64,000 nucleotides of DNA from Beijerinckiaceae bacterium (GTDB lineage: Bacteria; Pseudomonadota; Alphaproteobacteria; Rhizobiales; Beijerinckiaceae). Under the pieces are notes generated by a model. That model did not search any database, was not told the origin of the DNA, and worked only from the letters and a program-made list of their open reading frames with translations. The stretch lies in assembly GCA_019753285.1 (NCBI GenBank), contig JAIELD010000029.1, positions 124,001 to 188,000 on the forward strand, in the 5' to 3' direction. Shown piece after piece: positions 8,542 through 16,242 of this stretch (position 1 is its first letter; every line of letters begins with the position of its first letter). Both the position numbers and the translations under genes were made by a program.

Positions 8542-9483
8542 ATGCAGCCCATCCCCTTCCTCTCGCAATCTGACGAGGCCGAGCAGGCTGCCTGGGTCGA
8601 GGCGCTGTCGCTCGCGATGCCGGATGAGCGGATCGTGCCCTTCGCGGCGCTTGGCCGCGACGACGGGCAGGCGGCGCGGGTTGCGATCGTCGCCAATCCG
8701 GACCCAGCCGAAGTGGCGCAGCTCCCCGGCCTCGTCTGGATCCAAAGCCTCTGGGCGGGCGTGGAGCGCATCGTGCACGATCTTCAAGGCTTCGACGGCA
8801 CGATCGTGCGGCTCGTCGATCCTGAACTTGCCCGCACCATGGCCGAGGCGGTGCTCGCCTGGACACTCTATCTCCATCGCGACATGCCAGCCTATGCGGC
8901 CGCGCAGCGCGAGGCGCGGTGGCGGCCACTCGACTATGTCCGCCCGCAGGAGCGCTCGATCGGCCTGCTCGGACTTGGCGAACTTGGCCGCGCCGCGGCA
9001 GGGGTCCTGCTCCAGGCAGGCTTTCCGGTGCGCGGTTGGAGCCGCACGGCAAAAACGGTTCCCGGCGTCGAGACGCTCCACGGCGAGGACGGTCTTGCTG
9101 ACATGCTCTCGAAAACAGACATCCTCGTCTGCCTGCTGCCGCTGACGCCGCAGACGCGGAGGCTTCTCGGCCGGCGCACGTTGTCCCATCTGCCGAGAGG
9201 GGCGTCGCTGATCAATTTTGGCCGCGGCCCGGTAGTCGTCGTGGACGACCTCATCGCGCTGCTCGACGATGCTCACATCGCCCATGCCGTGCTCGACGTG
9301 TTCGAGCGTGAGCCGCTGCCGCAGGAGAGCAGGCTTTGGAGCCATCCAGCGGTCACGGTGCTGCCGCACATCTCGGCGGAAACCAACCGGACGACGGCGG
9401 CGGCGATCGCAGCTGCCAATATCCGCGCGTTCCGTCAGTCCGGTGCCGTGCCCAAGGGAATTGACCGAACACTTGGGTATTGA
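8542..9483 (+). CDS. D-2-hydroxyacid dehydrogenase, GhrA-like (glyoxylate/hydroxypyruvate reductase)
   Basis: A 313-residue NAD(P)-dependent reductase. The nucleotide site is Gly144-Leu-Gly146-Glu-Leu-Gly149 at the head of the Rossmann fold. Catalytic-type residues follow in the usual order: Arg in Asn-Phe-Gly-Arg-Gly-Pro, Glu in Phe-Glu-Arg-Glu-Pro-Leu, and His in Pro-His-Ile-Ser-Ala-Glu-Thr. Length and the Trp-Ser-Arg after the nucleotide site fit the GhrA type, which reduces glyoxylate and hydroxypyruvate to glycolate and glycerate. It is divergent from the acetamidase gene. The last seven codons and the stop are duplicated just downstream in another frame (see repeat). Confidence 0.85.
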   Translation: MQPIPFLSQSDEAEQAAWVEALSLAMPDERIVPFAALGRDDGQAARVAIVANPDPAEVAQLPGLVWIQSLWAGVERIVHDLQGFDGTIVRLVDPELARTMAEAVLAWTLYLHRDMPAYAAAQREARWRPLDYVRPQERSIGLLGLGELGRAAAGVLLQAGFPVRGWSRTAKTVPGVETLHGEDGLADMLSKTDILVCLLPLTPQTRRLLGRRTLSHLPRGASLINFGRGPVVVVDDLIALLDDAHIAHAVLDVFEREPLPQESRLWSHPAVTVLPHISAETNRTTAAAIAAANIRAFRQSGAVPKGIDRTLGY

Positions 9484-9498
9484 CCGGACGCTTGGGTA
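9461..9498 (+). repeat. 19-bp tandem duplication across the stop codon
   Basis: Two copies of a 19-base unit beginning TTGACCG lie head to tail, with two differences. The first copy is in frame with the dehydrogenase and gives the C-terminal Ile-Asp-Arg-Thr-Leu-Gly-Tyr and stop. Because 19 is not a multiple of three, the second copy sits in the +1 frame but encodes the same peptide and stop. Both differences (CGA/CGG and ACA/ACG) are synonymous. Confidence 0.85.
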
Positions 9499-9520
9499 TT
9501 GAACAGCGGGCGATCGCTGC

Positions 9521-9835
9521 TTACCCGGCCTGAGCCTCGGCATTGCGCTTGCGGGTCGCCGCCGCCTTCTTCGCGGCAGCGGACCGATCGGCTTTCGGGC
9601 GCTCGGCGGACGCTGTTCCGCCCGCCTCGCCACCCTTGTGCGCTGCCGGGTGGCCGGTGTCTGCGCCTCGGCCGGAGCCGGATTTCTTGCCGCCGCCATC
9701 ATCCTTGTTGACGGTCGCCCAGGCCCTGCGCTCGGCCTCGTCCTTCTTGACGCCGCGCTTCTCGTAGCCTTCCTCGATATGCTCGGCCTTGCGCTTCTGC
9801 TTATCGGTATATGCGGATTTTTCGCCCTGTGGCAT
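9521..9835 (-). CDS. small basic protein, annotated in relatives as plasmid stabilization protein
   Basis: A 104-residue, very hydrophilic protein. The N-terminal half (Tyr-Thr-Asp-Lys-Gln-Lys-Arg-Lys-Ala-Glu-His-Ile-Glu-Glu-Gly-Tyr) and Glu-Ala-Glu-Arg-Arg-Ala-Trp-Ala-Thr-Val-Asn belong to a widespread small family that databases often call plasmid stabilization protein, with no proven function. The C-terminal half is Lys/Ala/Gly-rich and looks disordered, like histone-type tails. I start at the ATG at 9835 because GGAGGAA lies six bases before it; an upstream ATG at 9859 is in frame. It converges on the dehydrogenase gene. Confidence 0.7.
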   Translation of the reverse strand: MPQGEKSAYTDKQKRKAEHIEEGYEKRGVKKDEAERRAWATVNKDDGGGKKSGSGRGADTGHPAAHKGGEAGGTASAERPKADRSAAAKKAAATRKRNAEAQAG

Positions 9836-9896
9836 GGCCCGTTCCTCCATGCGCTTCAACGAGCACGGGGAATGACTGTTCCAGCCGAGGCGATCG

Positions 9897-12647
9897 CTAG
9901 CGCGTCTCCGGCACCGGCATCGTCGCCTTCACCGTTTCGATGAGCTGTTTCAGGCTGAAGGGTTTCGGCAGGAAGCTGAACTCCTCACCCTCCGGCAGGT
10001 TCTGGCGGAAGGCGTCCTCCGCATAGCCGGAGACGAAGATGATCTTGAGGTCGGGATTGCGCTTGCGCAATTCGCGCAGCAGCGTCGGCCCATCCATCTC
10101 CGGCATCACCACATCCGAGACGACGAGGTCGATCTTGCCGTCGAGTTCGTCGACGATGCGCATCGCCTCGATGCCGGATGATGCCTCGCGCACCGTATAG
10201 CCCCGCGAGGCAAGCGCCCGTTTGCCGAAGGCGCGCACGGCTTCCTCGTCCTCGACCAGCAGGATGGTGCCCTGCCCGGTGAGATCGACCATCTGGCCCG
10301 ATTTTTCGGCAAGGTCCTTCGGCGCGAGCTCTTCGGCCGTCGGCACGTAGCGCGGCAGGAAGATGCGGAAGGTCGTTCCCTCCCCCATCACGGAGTCGCA
10401 GTAGATATAGCCATTGGTCTGTTTCACGATGCCATAGACAGTCGAGAGGCCGAGACCGGTGCCCTTGCCGATTTCCTTTGTCGTGAAGAACGGTTCGAAG
10501 ATCTTCTCCTGAACCTCCTTCGGAATTCCCGTGCCGGTGTCGGCGACCTCGACCAGCACGTAGTCGGCGGCGATCAGCCCCTCATAGCCATAGGCCTCGC
10601 AGTTCGCCGCATCGACGCTGCGGGTGCGGATCGACACCCGACCGCCATTCGGCATCGCGTCCTTCGCGTTGACGCAGAGATTGACGATGACCGTCTCGAA
10701 CTGATTGATGTCGGCCTTGATCGGCCAGAGATCGCGGCCGTGATGAACGTCGAGCTCGATGGTTGGGCCGATGAGATGCTGCAGCATCTTGGTGAGTTCG
10801 GTGAGCACGTCGCCGAGCACCAGCACCTGCGGCCGCATCGTCTGCCGCCGCGAGAAAGCGAGCAACTGACGCACGAGGCCGGCCGCGCGGTTCGCGTTGT
10901 TCTTGATCTGCATGATGTCCTGAAAGGACGGATCGGTCGGCCGGTGGTTGGCGAGCAGCATGTCGGAAAAACCGATGATCGCCTGCAGCACATTGTTGAA
11001 ATCATGCGCGACGCCGCCGGCAAGCTGGCCGACAGCCGTCATCTTCTGGCTTTGCGCGAATTGCTCCTGCAGTTTCTTCTGTTCGCTCGTCTCCAGCACA
11101 TACACGATCGCGGCCTCGGTGCCGACAGGCGTCGCGGTGCCGATCAGGCTCGCCGGCGTGTTGACCGGCGGAGCGTTGCTCATGCCGCCATCCTGCACCG
11201 CGGAGACGAAGAACCGAGCGAAGCGCGCACCATCCGCGAGCGTCACGTCGATCGGCGCGATGTCGCCCTGCCCGGCTGCCGCCTGGCCGATCGCCGCCTC
11301 GAGCGCCATGCGGTCGCGCTCGCTCACCGTCGATTGAATGAGACGCGTCTGACCGTCGGCCTTCGGCGTCAGAACATCCGGGAAGAGGCGCGCGAACAGT
11401 CCGTTCGAGCGGTCAATCTGGCCGCGTCGATCGACCGTGGCGATCGCCATCGGCGTATTGTTGAAGTATCGCGCGAAACGGACCTCGGCCGCCTCCTGCC
11501 CGTCGACGATGTCGTTGCTCTGCGAGCGGTTGAGCACCACAGTTCGGGAGGGCCCGAGCGCGCCGTCGCTTGCGATCGCGACCCGGTGCAGCAGGCGCAC
11601 AGCCAGCGCCTGGCCGGTACGGCGCTTCAAGTCGAGGTCGATCACCTCGGTCCGCACCTCGCCGGGCCGACCGCTGATCGTCGAGAACAGCGCCACGCTG
11701 TCACCCGGCACGATCTCCTTGAGCTTCAGCCCACCGAAACCGACCTGCGTGATATCGAGATTGAGCCAGTTGGCGAGCGTCGCGTTCATATAGGCGATGG
11801 TGCCGCCCGCATCCGTCGAGAAGAAGCCGACCGGCGCATGATCGAGATAGTCGATCGCCGCCTGCAGGTCCTGGAAGACGTTTTCCTGCCGCACGCGGTC
11901 GCGCGTGAGGTCCGTGATGGCCCAGACGCTGGCGTGATCGCCGCCGCCGCGCTCCACCGGCGTCACTCTGACGCGATACCAGCCGACCGCGCCCTCGCCG
12001 GTGAGCGGCGGCGTCAGCCGGATCTCCTCGCTCGCGGGCCGGCGCTCCTTGGCGGCGAGGCTGAGGCGGTAGACCGCCTCGCTGACATCGGCAGGACCGG
12101 TGAAGAGGCGCTCGACCGGCTTCAGAAGCGAGGGATCGCTGCCATTGGCGAAGGTCATGTAGGCGGCGTTGGCGTAGACGATGCGGCCATGCTGGTTGGT
12201 GACGAGCAATCCGTCCTGGCTGCTGTCGGCGATCGATTTCGTCAGGTCGTTGCGGGCCGCGCGCGCGCCGATCTGAAGCACGCCGATCGAATACATGAAG
12301 AGCGCCAGCACGCCGATCGCCGACCAGGCGGCGAGGAACCAGAGAATGAACTGCGTCCGCACCTCGTCATCGAGGAACGACGTTCCGGCAACCGCGCCGA
12401 CCAGCACGACGGCGAGCAACAGCACCAGCGCGACGCTGCCATTGCGATCTCCCCTGTCGAGGGAGGGCATCATCGCCCCATCCGCGACATGCGGCATCAA
12501 CGGCTGAGGCGGGTCGTCATCCAGCTTGGGCGCGACCCTCTTGAAGAGGCCAGATGGTTCCGGCTTTTCGACCGAGGGGCCTTGATGTCGTGCGGAGTCC
12601 AGCACCAAATGTTCGTCTCGCTGATAGCCGCCGGTTCCGTGGGACAA
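9897..12647 (-). CDS. cckA: hybrid sensor histidine kinase CckA
   Basis: A 916-residue membrane kinase/phosphatase that controls the cell-cycle regulator CtrA through a phosphotransferase (ChpT). Two membrane segments lie at about 71-90 and 99-120, followed by PAS-type sensor regions to about 500, a HisKA domain with the phospho-accepting His548 in Gly-Val-Ala-His-Asp-Phe-Asn-Asn, an ATPase domain with Asp-Thr-Gly-Thr-Gly-Ile and Gly-Lys-Gly-Thr-Gly-Leu-Gly-Leu, and a C-terminal receiver with the phospho-acceptor Asp near 845 (Ser-Asp-Val-Val-Met-Pro-Glu-Met-Asp-Gly). The start is uncertain: the longest frame begins with TTG at 12647, while an ATG at 12497 gives 866 residues; neither has a strong ribosome site. 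CtrA-like boxes before several flagellar operons here give it plausible local targets. Confidence 0.92.
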   Translation of the reverse strand: MSHGTGGYQRDEHLVLDSARHQGPSVEKPEPSGLFKRVAPKLDDDPPQPLMPHVADGAMMPSLDRGDRNGSVALVLLLAVVLVGAVAGTSFLDDEVRTQFILWFLAAWSAIGVLALFMYSIGVLQIGARAARNDLTKSIADSSQDGLLVTNQHGRIVYANAAYMTFANGSDPSLLKPVERLFTGPADVSEAVYRLSLAAKERRPASEEIRLTPPLTGEGAVGWYRVRVTPVERGGGDHASVWAITDLTRDRVRQENVFQDLQAAIDYLDHAPVGFFSTDAGGTIAYMNATLANWLNLDITQVGFGGLKLKEIVPGDSVALFSTISGRPGEVRTEVIDLDLKRRTGQALAVRLLHRVAIASDGALGPSRTVVLNRSQSNDIVDGQEAAEVRFARYFNNTPMAIATVDRRGQIDRSNGLFARLFPDVLTPKADGQTRLIQSTVSERDRMALEAAIGQAAAGQGDIAPIDVTLADGARFARFFVSAVQDGGMSNAPPVNTPASLIGTATPVGTEAAIVYVLETSEQKKLQEQFAQSQKMTAVGQLAGGVAHDFNNVLQAIIGFSDMLLANHRPTDPSFQDIMQIKNNANRAAGLVRQLLAFSRRQTMRPQVLVLGDVLTELTKMLQHLIGPTIELDVHHGRDLWPIKADINQFETVIVNLCVNAKDAMPNGGRVSIRTRSVDAANCEAYGYEGLIAADYVLVEVADTGTGIPKEVQEKIFEPFFTTKEIGKGTGLGLSTVYGIVKQTNGYIYCDSVMGEGTTFRIFLPRYVPTAEELAPKDLAEKSGQMVDLTGQGTILLVEDEEAVRAFGKRALASRGYTVREASSGIEAMRIVDELDGKIDLVVSDVVMPEMDGPTLLRELRKRNPDLKIIFVSGYAEDAFRQNLPEGEEFSFLPKPFSLKQLIETVKATMPVPETR

Positions 12648-12673
12648 GAATCGACGATTTTAATGATTATGCG

Positions 12674-13744
12674 TCAGATTCTGCCTTTTCTAAAGCGCAT
12701 TACGTAGCCGATGACTTCCGCCACCGCTTTATAGTGCTCGGCCGGGATTTCGCTGTCGATGTCCATCGCGGCGTGAAGCGCGCGGGCGAGCGGCCGATTT
12801 TCGACGATCGGCACATCGTTGGCCTCCGCGATCTCGCGGATCTTCAGCGCAACGCCATCAAGGCCTTTCGCCACGCAGATCGGCGCATTCATGCCGGATT
12901 CGTATTTGAGCGCCACCGCGAAATGGGTCGGGTTGGTGATGATGACGGTCGCCTTCGGCACGGCGGCCATCATGCGCTTGCGCGCGGCCTGGTTGCGGAT
13001 CTGCCGGATCTTCTGCTTGATTTCCGGATTGCCCTCGCTCTCCTTGTGCTCGTCCTTCACCTCCTGCTTGGTCATGCGTTGGCGTTTTGCCCACTTCATG
13101 CGCTGGTAGGTATAGTCCGCCGCGGCAATGAACACGAAGATCGCCAGCGTGGAGCCGAGCAGCTTGAGGATCAGCGCCAGCACCTCCGGCAGAACGGCGG
13201 CGATATCAAGATCGACAAAGCTCTGCAGCTTCCGGCGCTCCGGCCAGAGCGCGATGACGACGGCCACCGCGACCGCCAGCATCTTGGCGAAACTCTTGAG
13301 GAACTGGACGAGCGCCTCCTTGCCGAAGACCCGCTTGAAGCCAGCGATCGGCGACAATCGGCTGAATTTCGGCTCGAGCGCCTCGAAGCTCCACACAAGG
13401 CTATGCTGGATCATGTTGCTGCCGATGCCGGCGATGACGATGAACAGCATCGGCACGCCGATCGCCGCAAGGCTGATCATGCCGCTATAGGCGGCGAGCG
13501 TGCGCAGCCCCTGCCCGTCAAGCGGAATCTGGTGGGCGTTGCCGAGCATGCTGCGCATGGCAAGCGCGAGATTCTGGCTGCCGGATCCTGCCCAGATCAT
13601 GATGGCGAGGGTGCTGGCGGCCAGCAGGAAAAACGTGACGACCTCGTTGCTCTTGGCGACGTCGCCCTTCTCGATCGCCTGATCGAGCCTTCGTTGCGAA
13701 GGTTCTTCTGTGCGGTCTTCCTCGTCGCCACCAGGCTCAGCCAT
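12674..13744 (-). CDS. flhB: flagellar export apparatus protein FlhB
   Basis: A 356-residue membrane protein of the flagellar type III export gate. It switches the exporter from rod/hook to filament substrates by self-cleavage. The N-terminal part has four hydrophobic segments (about 35-55, 90-115, 145-165 and 185-210). The cytoplasmic part holds the Asn-Pro-Thr-His cleavage site near residue 268. The length is normal. It is the last gene of flgB-flgC-fliE-fliQ-fliR-flhB, with a four-base gap after fliR. The C-terminus ends shortly after the conserved domain. Confidence 0.95.
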   Translation of the reverse strand: MAEPGGDEEDRTEEPSQRRLDQAIEKGDVAKSNEVVTFFLLAASTLAIMIWAGSGSQNLALAMRSMLGNAHQIPLDGQGLRTLAAYSGMISLAAIGVPMLFIVIAGIGSNMIQHSLVWSFEALEPKFSRLSPIAGFKRVFGKEALVQFLKSFAKMLAVAVAVVIALWPERRKLQSFVDLDIAAVLPEVLALILKLLGSTLAIFVFIAAADYTYQRMKWAKRQRMTKQEVKDEHKESEGNPEIKQKIRQIRNQAARKRMMAAVPKATVIITNPTHFAVALKYESGMNAPICVAKGLDGVALKIREIAEANDVPIVENRPLARALHAAMDIDSEIPAEHYKAVAEVIGYVMRFRKGRI

Positions 13745-13748
13745 GGGC

Positions 13749-14513
13749 CTACCTCACGATGAACTGCGCAAGCACAGTTTCCATGTAGCGAAGGAAGGTG
13801 CTCATCATGGTGCCCATGATGGCGATGAAGATCAGCGTGCCGAGCAGGATGGCGGCGGGCTGCGCGATGTTGAAGACCTGAAGCTGCGGCATCATCCGCG
13901 CGAGGATGCCGAGCCCGGCGTTGAAGACGAGGCCGAAGACGAGGAATGGCGCCGATATCTGCACCCCGACCTTGAAGGAGCCGACGATCACGTCCGTCAC
14001 CAGGGTCAGCGCATCGGCCGCGACCGGCAGGTTGCCAGGCAGAAACATCTTGTAGCTGTCAAAGATGGCGGCAAGCGCCATGTGATGCAGGTCGAGTTCG
14101 AAGATCATCGTCACGCCGAGCATCGTCATGAAATTGGCGAACACCGTGCCCTGCTGTCCGGGAGAGGTCGGGTCGAGCGTCTGCGCGTAGGAGAGCGACA
14201 TCTGGTTTGCGACGATGATGCCCGCCGTCTGGAGCGCGGAGAGCGCGAGCCGCGCCGAAATGCCGATCATGCCGCCGATGATGAGTTCGGCAAAGAGGAG
14301 ATTGATGAGGAGCGGGATGTCGGTCGGGGAGGCAGTGACCATCGGCCGGACGAGAGGCACGATGACAAGTGTCGTCAAAAAGCCGAGCGCAAGCCTGGTG
14401 CGCATCACGATGGTCCGCTCGCCGATGCCGGGCATCAGCATCATCAGGGTTCCGACGCGGGCGAAGACGAGCATGACCACGATCGCGAATTCCGGTAGCA
14501 GCCGAATGGTCAT
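13749..14513 (-). CDS. fliR: flagellar export apparatus protein FliR
   Basis: A 254-residue polytopic membrane protein, core of the flagellar type III export gate with FliP and FliQ. It is almost wholly hydrophobic with the family's Ala-Arg-Val-Gly near residue 20, Pro-Gly-Ile-Gly near 30 and Pro-Phe-Leu-Val-Phe-Gly near 185. It lies 44 bases after fliQ and four bases before flhB in the flgB operon. The order fliQ-fliR-flhB is common across bacteria and supports the identity. Confidence 0.94.
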   Translation of the reverse strand: MTIRLLPEFAIVVMLVFARVGTLMMLMPGIGERTIVMRTRLALGFLTTLVIVPLVRPMVTASPTDIPLLINLLFAELIIGGMIGISARLALSALQTAGIIVANQMSLSYAQTLDPTSPGQQGTVFANFMTMLGVTMIFELDLHHMALAAIFDSYKMFLPGNLPVAADALTLVTDVIVGSFKVGVQISAPFLVFGLVFNAGLGILARMMPQLQVFNIAQPAAILLGTLIFIAIMGTMMSTFLRYMETVLAQFIVR

Positions 14514-14557
14514 CTGCCCGACACCCTTCTGGTCCCTCGGCGCTTCTGCGCCGCCTG

Positions 14558-14824
14558 TCAGCCGCCCGCTATGATTCGCGTCGCGACACGCCCCATGTAG
14601 CCCGAAAGCGCATCGCTCATGAACGGCATCAGCAGCATCAGGGCGAGGAAAGTGACGATGATCTTCGGGACGTAGACGAGCGTCTGCTCCTGGATCTGCG
14701 TGAGCGCCTGCAGCAGCGAGATCACGACGCCGACGATGAGCCCGATCAGCATCACCGGCAGCCCCATCTTGAAGAAGGTGAGGATGCCGTCGCGGGCGAT
14801 GTCCATGATCTCCGCGCCGTTCAT
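14558..14824 (-). CDS. fliQ: flagellar export apparatus protein FliQ
   Basis: An 88-residue protein with two membrane segments (about 15-38 and 52-75) and the family's Leu-Gln-Ala-Leu-Thr-Gln-Ile-Gln-Glu-Gln-Thr-Leu between them. It forms part of the FliPQR export gate. Its ATG overlaps the fliE stop codon by one base (TGATG), a pattern of translational coupling. Confidence 0.94.
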   Translation of the reverse strand: MNGAEIMDIARDGILTFFKMGLPVMLIGLIVGVVISLLQALTQIQEQTLVYVPKIIVTFLALMLLMPFMSDALSGYMGRVATRIIAGG

Positions 14825-15144
14825 CAGATCGGCATCCGCATGATTTCCTCGTAGGCCGCGATCACCTTGTCGCGCACGGCGACGAGCGTCTCGAGCGCCG
14901 CCTCGCTTTCGGCGACGGCAGTGACCACGTCGACGATATCCGCCTTGCCCGTCACGGCCTGGGTCGACTGGACATCGGCCTTATGGCCGGCGGCCGAGAC
15001 CTGATCGATCGCGGATTGCAGCAGATCGTCGAAGCCGCCCGACGCTTTCGAGCCTAGCGCCTGAGAGACGTTTTGCCGTGAAGGGTCTGCATATCGCTGC
15101 GCGGCCGAGTAGGCGCTTGCAGCTAGGGTTGCCGGGGTTGCCAT
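14824..15144 (-). CDS. fliE: flagellar hook-basal body complex protein FliE
   Basis: A 106-residue protein that connects the MS-ring to the proximal rod. The C-terminal half has the family pattern Val-Thr-Ala-Val-Ala-Glu-Ser-Glu-Ala-Ala-Leu-Glu-Thr-Leu-Val-Ala-Val-Arg-Asp-Lys-Val. The N-terminus is low complexity, as usual. It follows flgC by 18 bases and overlaps fliQ by one base in the early basal-body operon. Confidence 0.93.
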   Translation of the reverse strand: MATPATLAASAYSAAQRYADPSRQNVSQALGSKASGGFDDLLQSAIDQVSAAGHKADVQSTQAVTGKADIVDVVTAVAESEAALETLVAVRDKVIAAYEEIMRMPI

Positions 15145-15162
15145 GTTTTCTCTCCAAAAGGA

Positions 15163-15573
15163 TCAGGCACGCAGGATATCAAGCGTGCGTTGCAGCATTC
15201 GACGCGTCGCACTCACAACATTGAGGTTGGCTTCATAGCTTCGCTGCGCTTCGCGCAGATCCATCGTCTCGATGAGAGTGTTGACGTTGGGGGCCTGCAC
15301 GTAACCATTGGCGTCCGCCGCCGGATGGCCCGGCTCGAACTTGTTCTGGAAGGGAGCCCTGTCCCGCGCGATACGTCCGAGCTTCACCGTTTCGGCGCCG
15401 AGTTCGCTATCGAACTTGCGGTCGAAATTGGGAAGCTTGCGGCGGTAGGGCGATTCCCCGCGCTTGGTCGGCATCGAATCGGCGTTCGCGATGTTCTCCG
15501 AAATGACCCGCATGCGGCCGGACTGGGCCTTGAGGCCGGAGGCTGCGATCGAAAGCGATTTCACGAAATCCAT
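15163..15573 (-). CDS. flgC: flagellar basal-body rod protein FlgC
   Basis: A 136-residue axial protein of the proximal rod. The N-terminal signature Ala-Ser-Gly-Leu-Lys-Ala-Gln with Asn-Ile-Ala-Asn-Ala-Asp near 30 and the C-terminal heptad region ending in Leu-Asp-Ile-Leu-Arg-Ala are those of rod proteins secreted by the flagellar exporter. A GGACAC-type leader lies before the ATG. It is 20 bases downstream of flgB. Confidence 0.94.
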   Translation of the reverse strand: MDFVKSLSIAASGLKAQSGRMRVISENIANADSMPTKRGESPYRRKLPNFDRKFDSELGAETVKLGRIARDRAPFQNKFEPGHPAADANGYVQAPNVNTLIETMDLREAQRSYEANLNVVSATRRMLQRTLDILRA

Positions 15574-15593
15574 CAGAGTGTCCTTTCGTCCGA

Positions 15594-15998
15594 TCAGCTA
15601 CGCTTGCCGAGCGCGATCTTGAGGTAGTTCATGCTCTTGGTGTAGAGCGAGATGGCAGCGGCGTAGTCCATCTGGTTTTCGGCAAGCTTGGTCATCTCCT
15701 CCTCGAGGCTGACCGAATTGCCGGAGGGAACGGTCTCCGCGCCCTTGCCCTTGTCCGGTGAGAATGTCGCCTCGTAAGGGTCCGCCGCGCCGATGTGATT
15801 GGCTGCAGTGACACGCGGCTGCACGGACGAAATGCCGAGGCTGGCGGCGGCGTAGGACGCGCCGAAGCTCTTGAGGTCACGCGGCTTGTAGCCGACGCTA
15901 TCGGCGTTGGCGACGTTCTCGGACAGCAGTTTCTGGCGGGTCTGATGCCAGTGCATCCGCGCCTTCAAGGCAGAGAGAATCGGGAGATCGCCAGCCAT
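15594..15998 (-). CDS. flgB: flagellar basal-body rod protein FlgB
   Basis: A 134-residue proximal rod protein, first gene of flgB-flgC-fliE-fliQ-fliR-flhB. It shows the rod signature Leu-Ser-Glu-Asn-Val-Ala-Asn-Ala-Asp-Ser-Val-Gly-Tyr-Lys near 24-38 and the C-terminal Ala-Ile-Ser-Leu-Tyr-Thr-Lys-Ser-Met-Asn helix. AAGGAAA lies six bases before the ATG. The 244-bp gap to the divergent fliO gene contains an exact CtrA-type box and a FlbD-like palindrome, both nearer to flgB, so this operon is likely under cell-cycle control. Confidence 0.94.
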   Translation of the reverse strand: MAGDLPILSALKARMHWHQTRQKLLSENVANADSVGYKPRDLKSFGASYAAASLGISSVQPRVTAANHIGAADPYEATFSPDKGKGAETVPSGNSVSLEEEMTKLAENQMDYAAAISLYTKSMNYLKIALGKRS

Positions 15999-16021
15999 TT
16001 TCCTTAACCTTCCAATCTGTA

Positions 16022-16037
16022 TGGGAAAATATTGCCG
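16022..16037. promoter_or_regulatory. FlbD (ftr)-like palindrome between flgB and fliO
   Basis: The sequence TGGGAAAATATTGCCG is an imperfect palindrome. It matches the palindrome upstream of flgE in 14 of 15 bases over GGGAAAATTTTGCCG, and resembles those upstream of flgF and flgI. Here it lies only about 25 bp before the flgB start codon and ten bases from the CtrA box, inside the likely leader, which would suit repression. The name of the binding protein is inferred from Caulobacter; flbD is not in the window. Confidence 0.5.
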
Positions 16038-16046
16038 TGCGTATGG

Positions 16047-16061
16047 TTAATTTCCGGTTAA
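16047..16061. promoter_or_regulatory. CtrA-binding box, exact TTAA-N7-TTAA
   Basis: Two TTAA blocks separated by seven bases (TTTCCGG), the consensus spacing for the response regulator CtrA. It lies about 50 bp upstream of flgB and 182 bp upstream of fliO, so flgB is the more likely target. In Caulobacter, CtrA activates the earliest flagellar operons; CckA, which feeds CtrA, is encoded in this window. Confidence 0.6.
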
Positions 16062-16242
16062 GAAGCTGCCGTAGCTGTACCGTTCGGGTACAAAAATCAG
16101 AAATTTTTAAGGATTTTCGCTGACGAAGCCGGTATTGTCGCGCGAAGACTGTAGGAAACCGGAACGCTCCGCCGTCTCCTGTTAAGACCTCGTCTCATGT
16201 TAAGACTTGCATGGCGAGCACCCGCCGTTTCAAGAGTGGTTC

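Noticed and set aside
7477-9702. 741-codon open frame on the minus strand covering the acetamidase gene and beyond
   Set aside because: Only the last 314 codons look like a protein family; the upstream part is antisense to the hydroxyacid dehydrogenase and is an effect of high GC.
10740-12707. 655-codon plus-strand open frame antisense to cckA
   Set aside because: Arg/Asp/His-rich composition typical of antisense of a GC-rich gene; no ribosome site, no family.
16068-16081. GG-N10-GC on the minus strand upstream of flgB as a sigma54 promoter
   Set aside because: The dinucleotides and spacing fit, but only about seven of eleven consensus bases match, and an exact CtrA box lies close by, which explains early expression better.
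16154-16167. GG-N10-GC on the plus strand before fliO
   Set aside because: Outside the two dinucleotides almost no consensus base matches.
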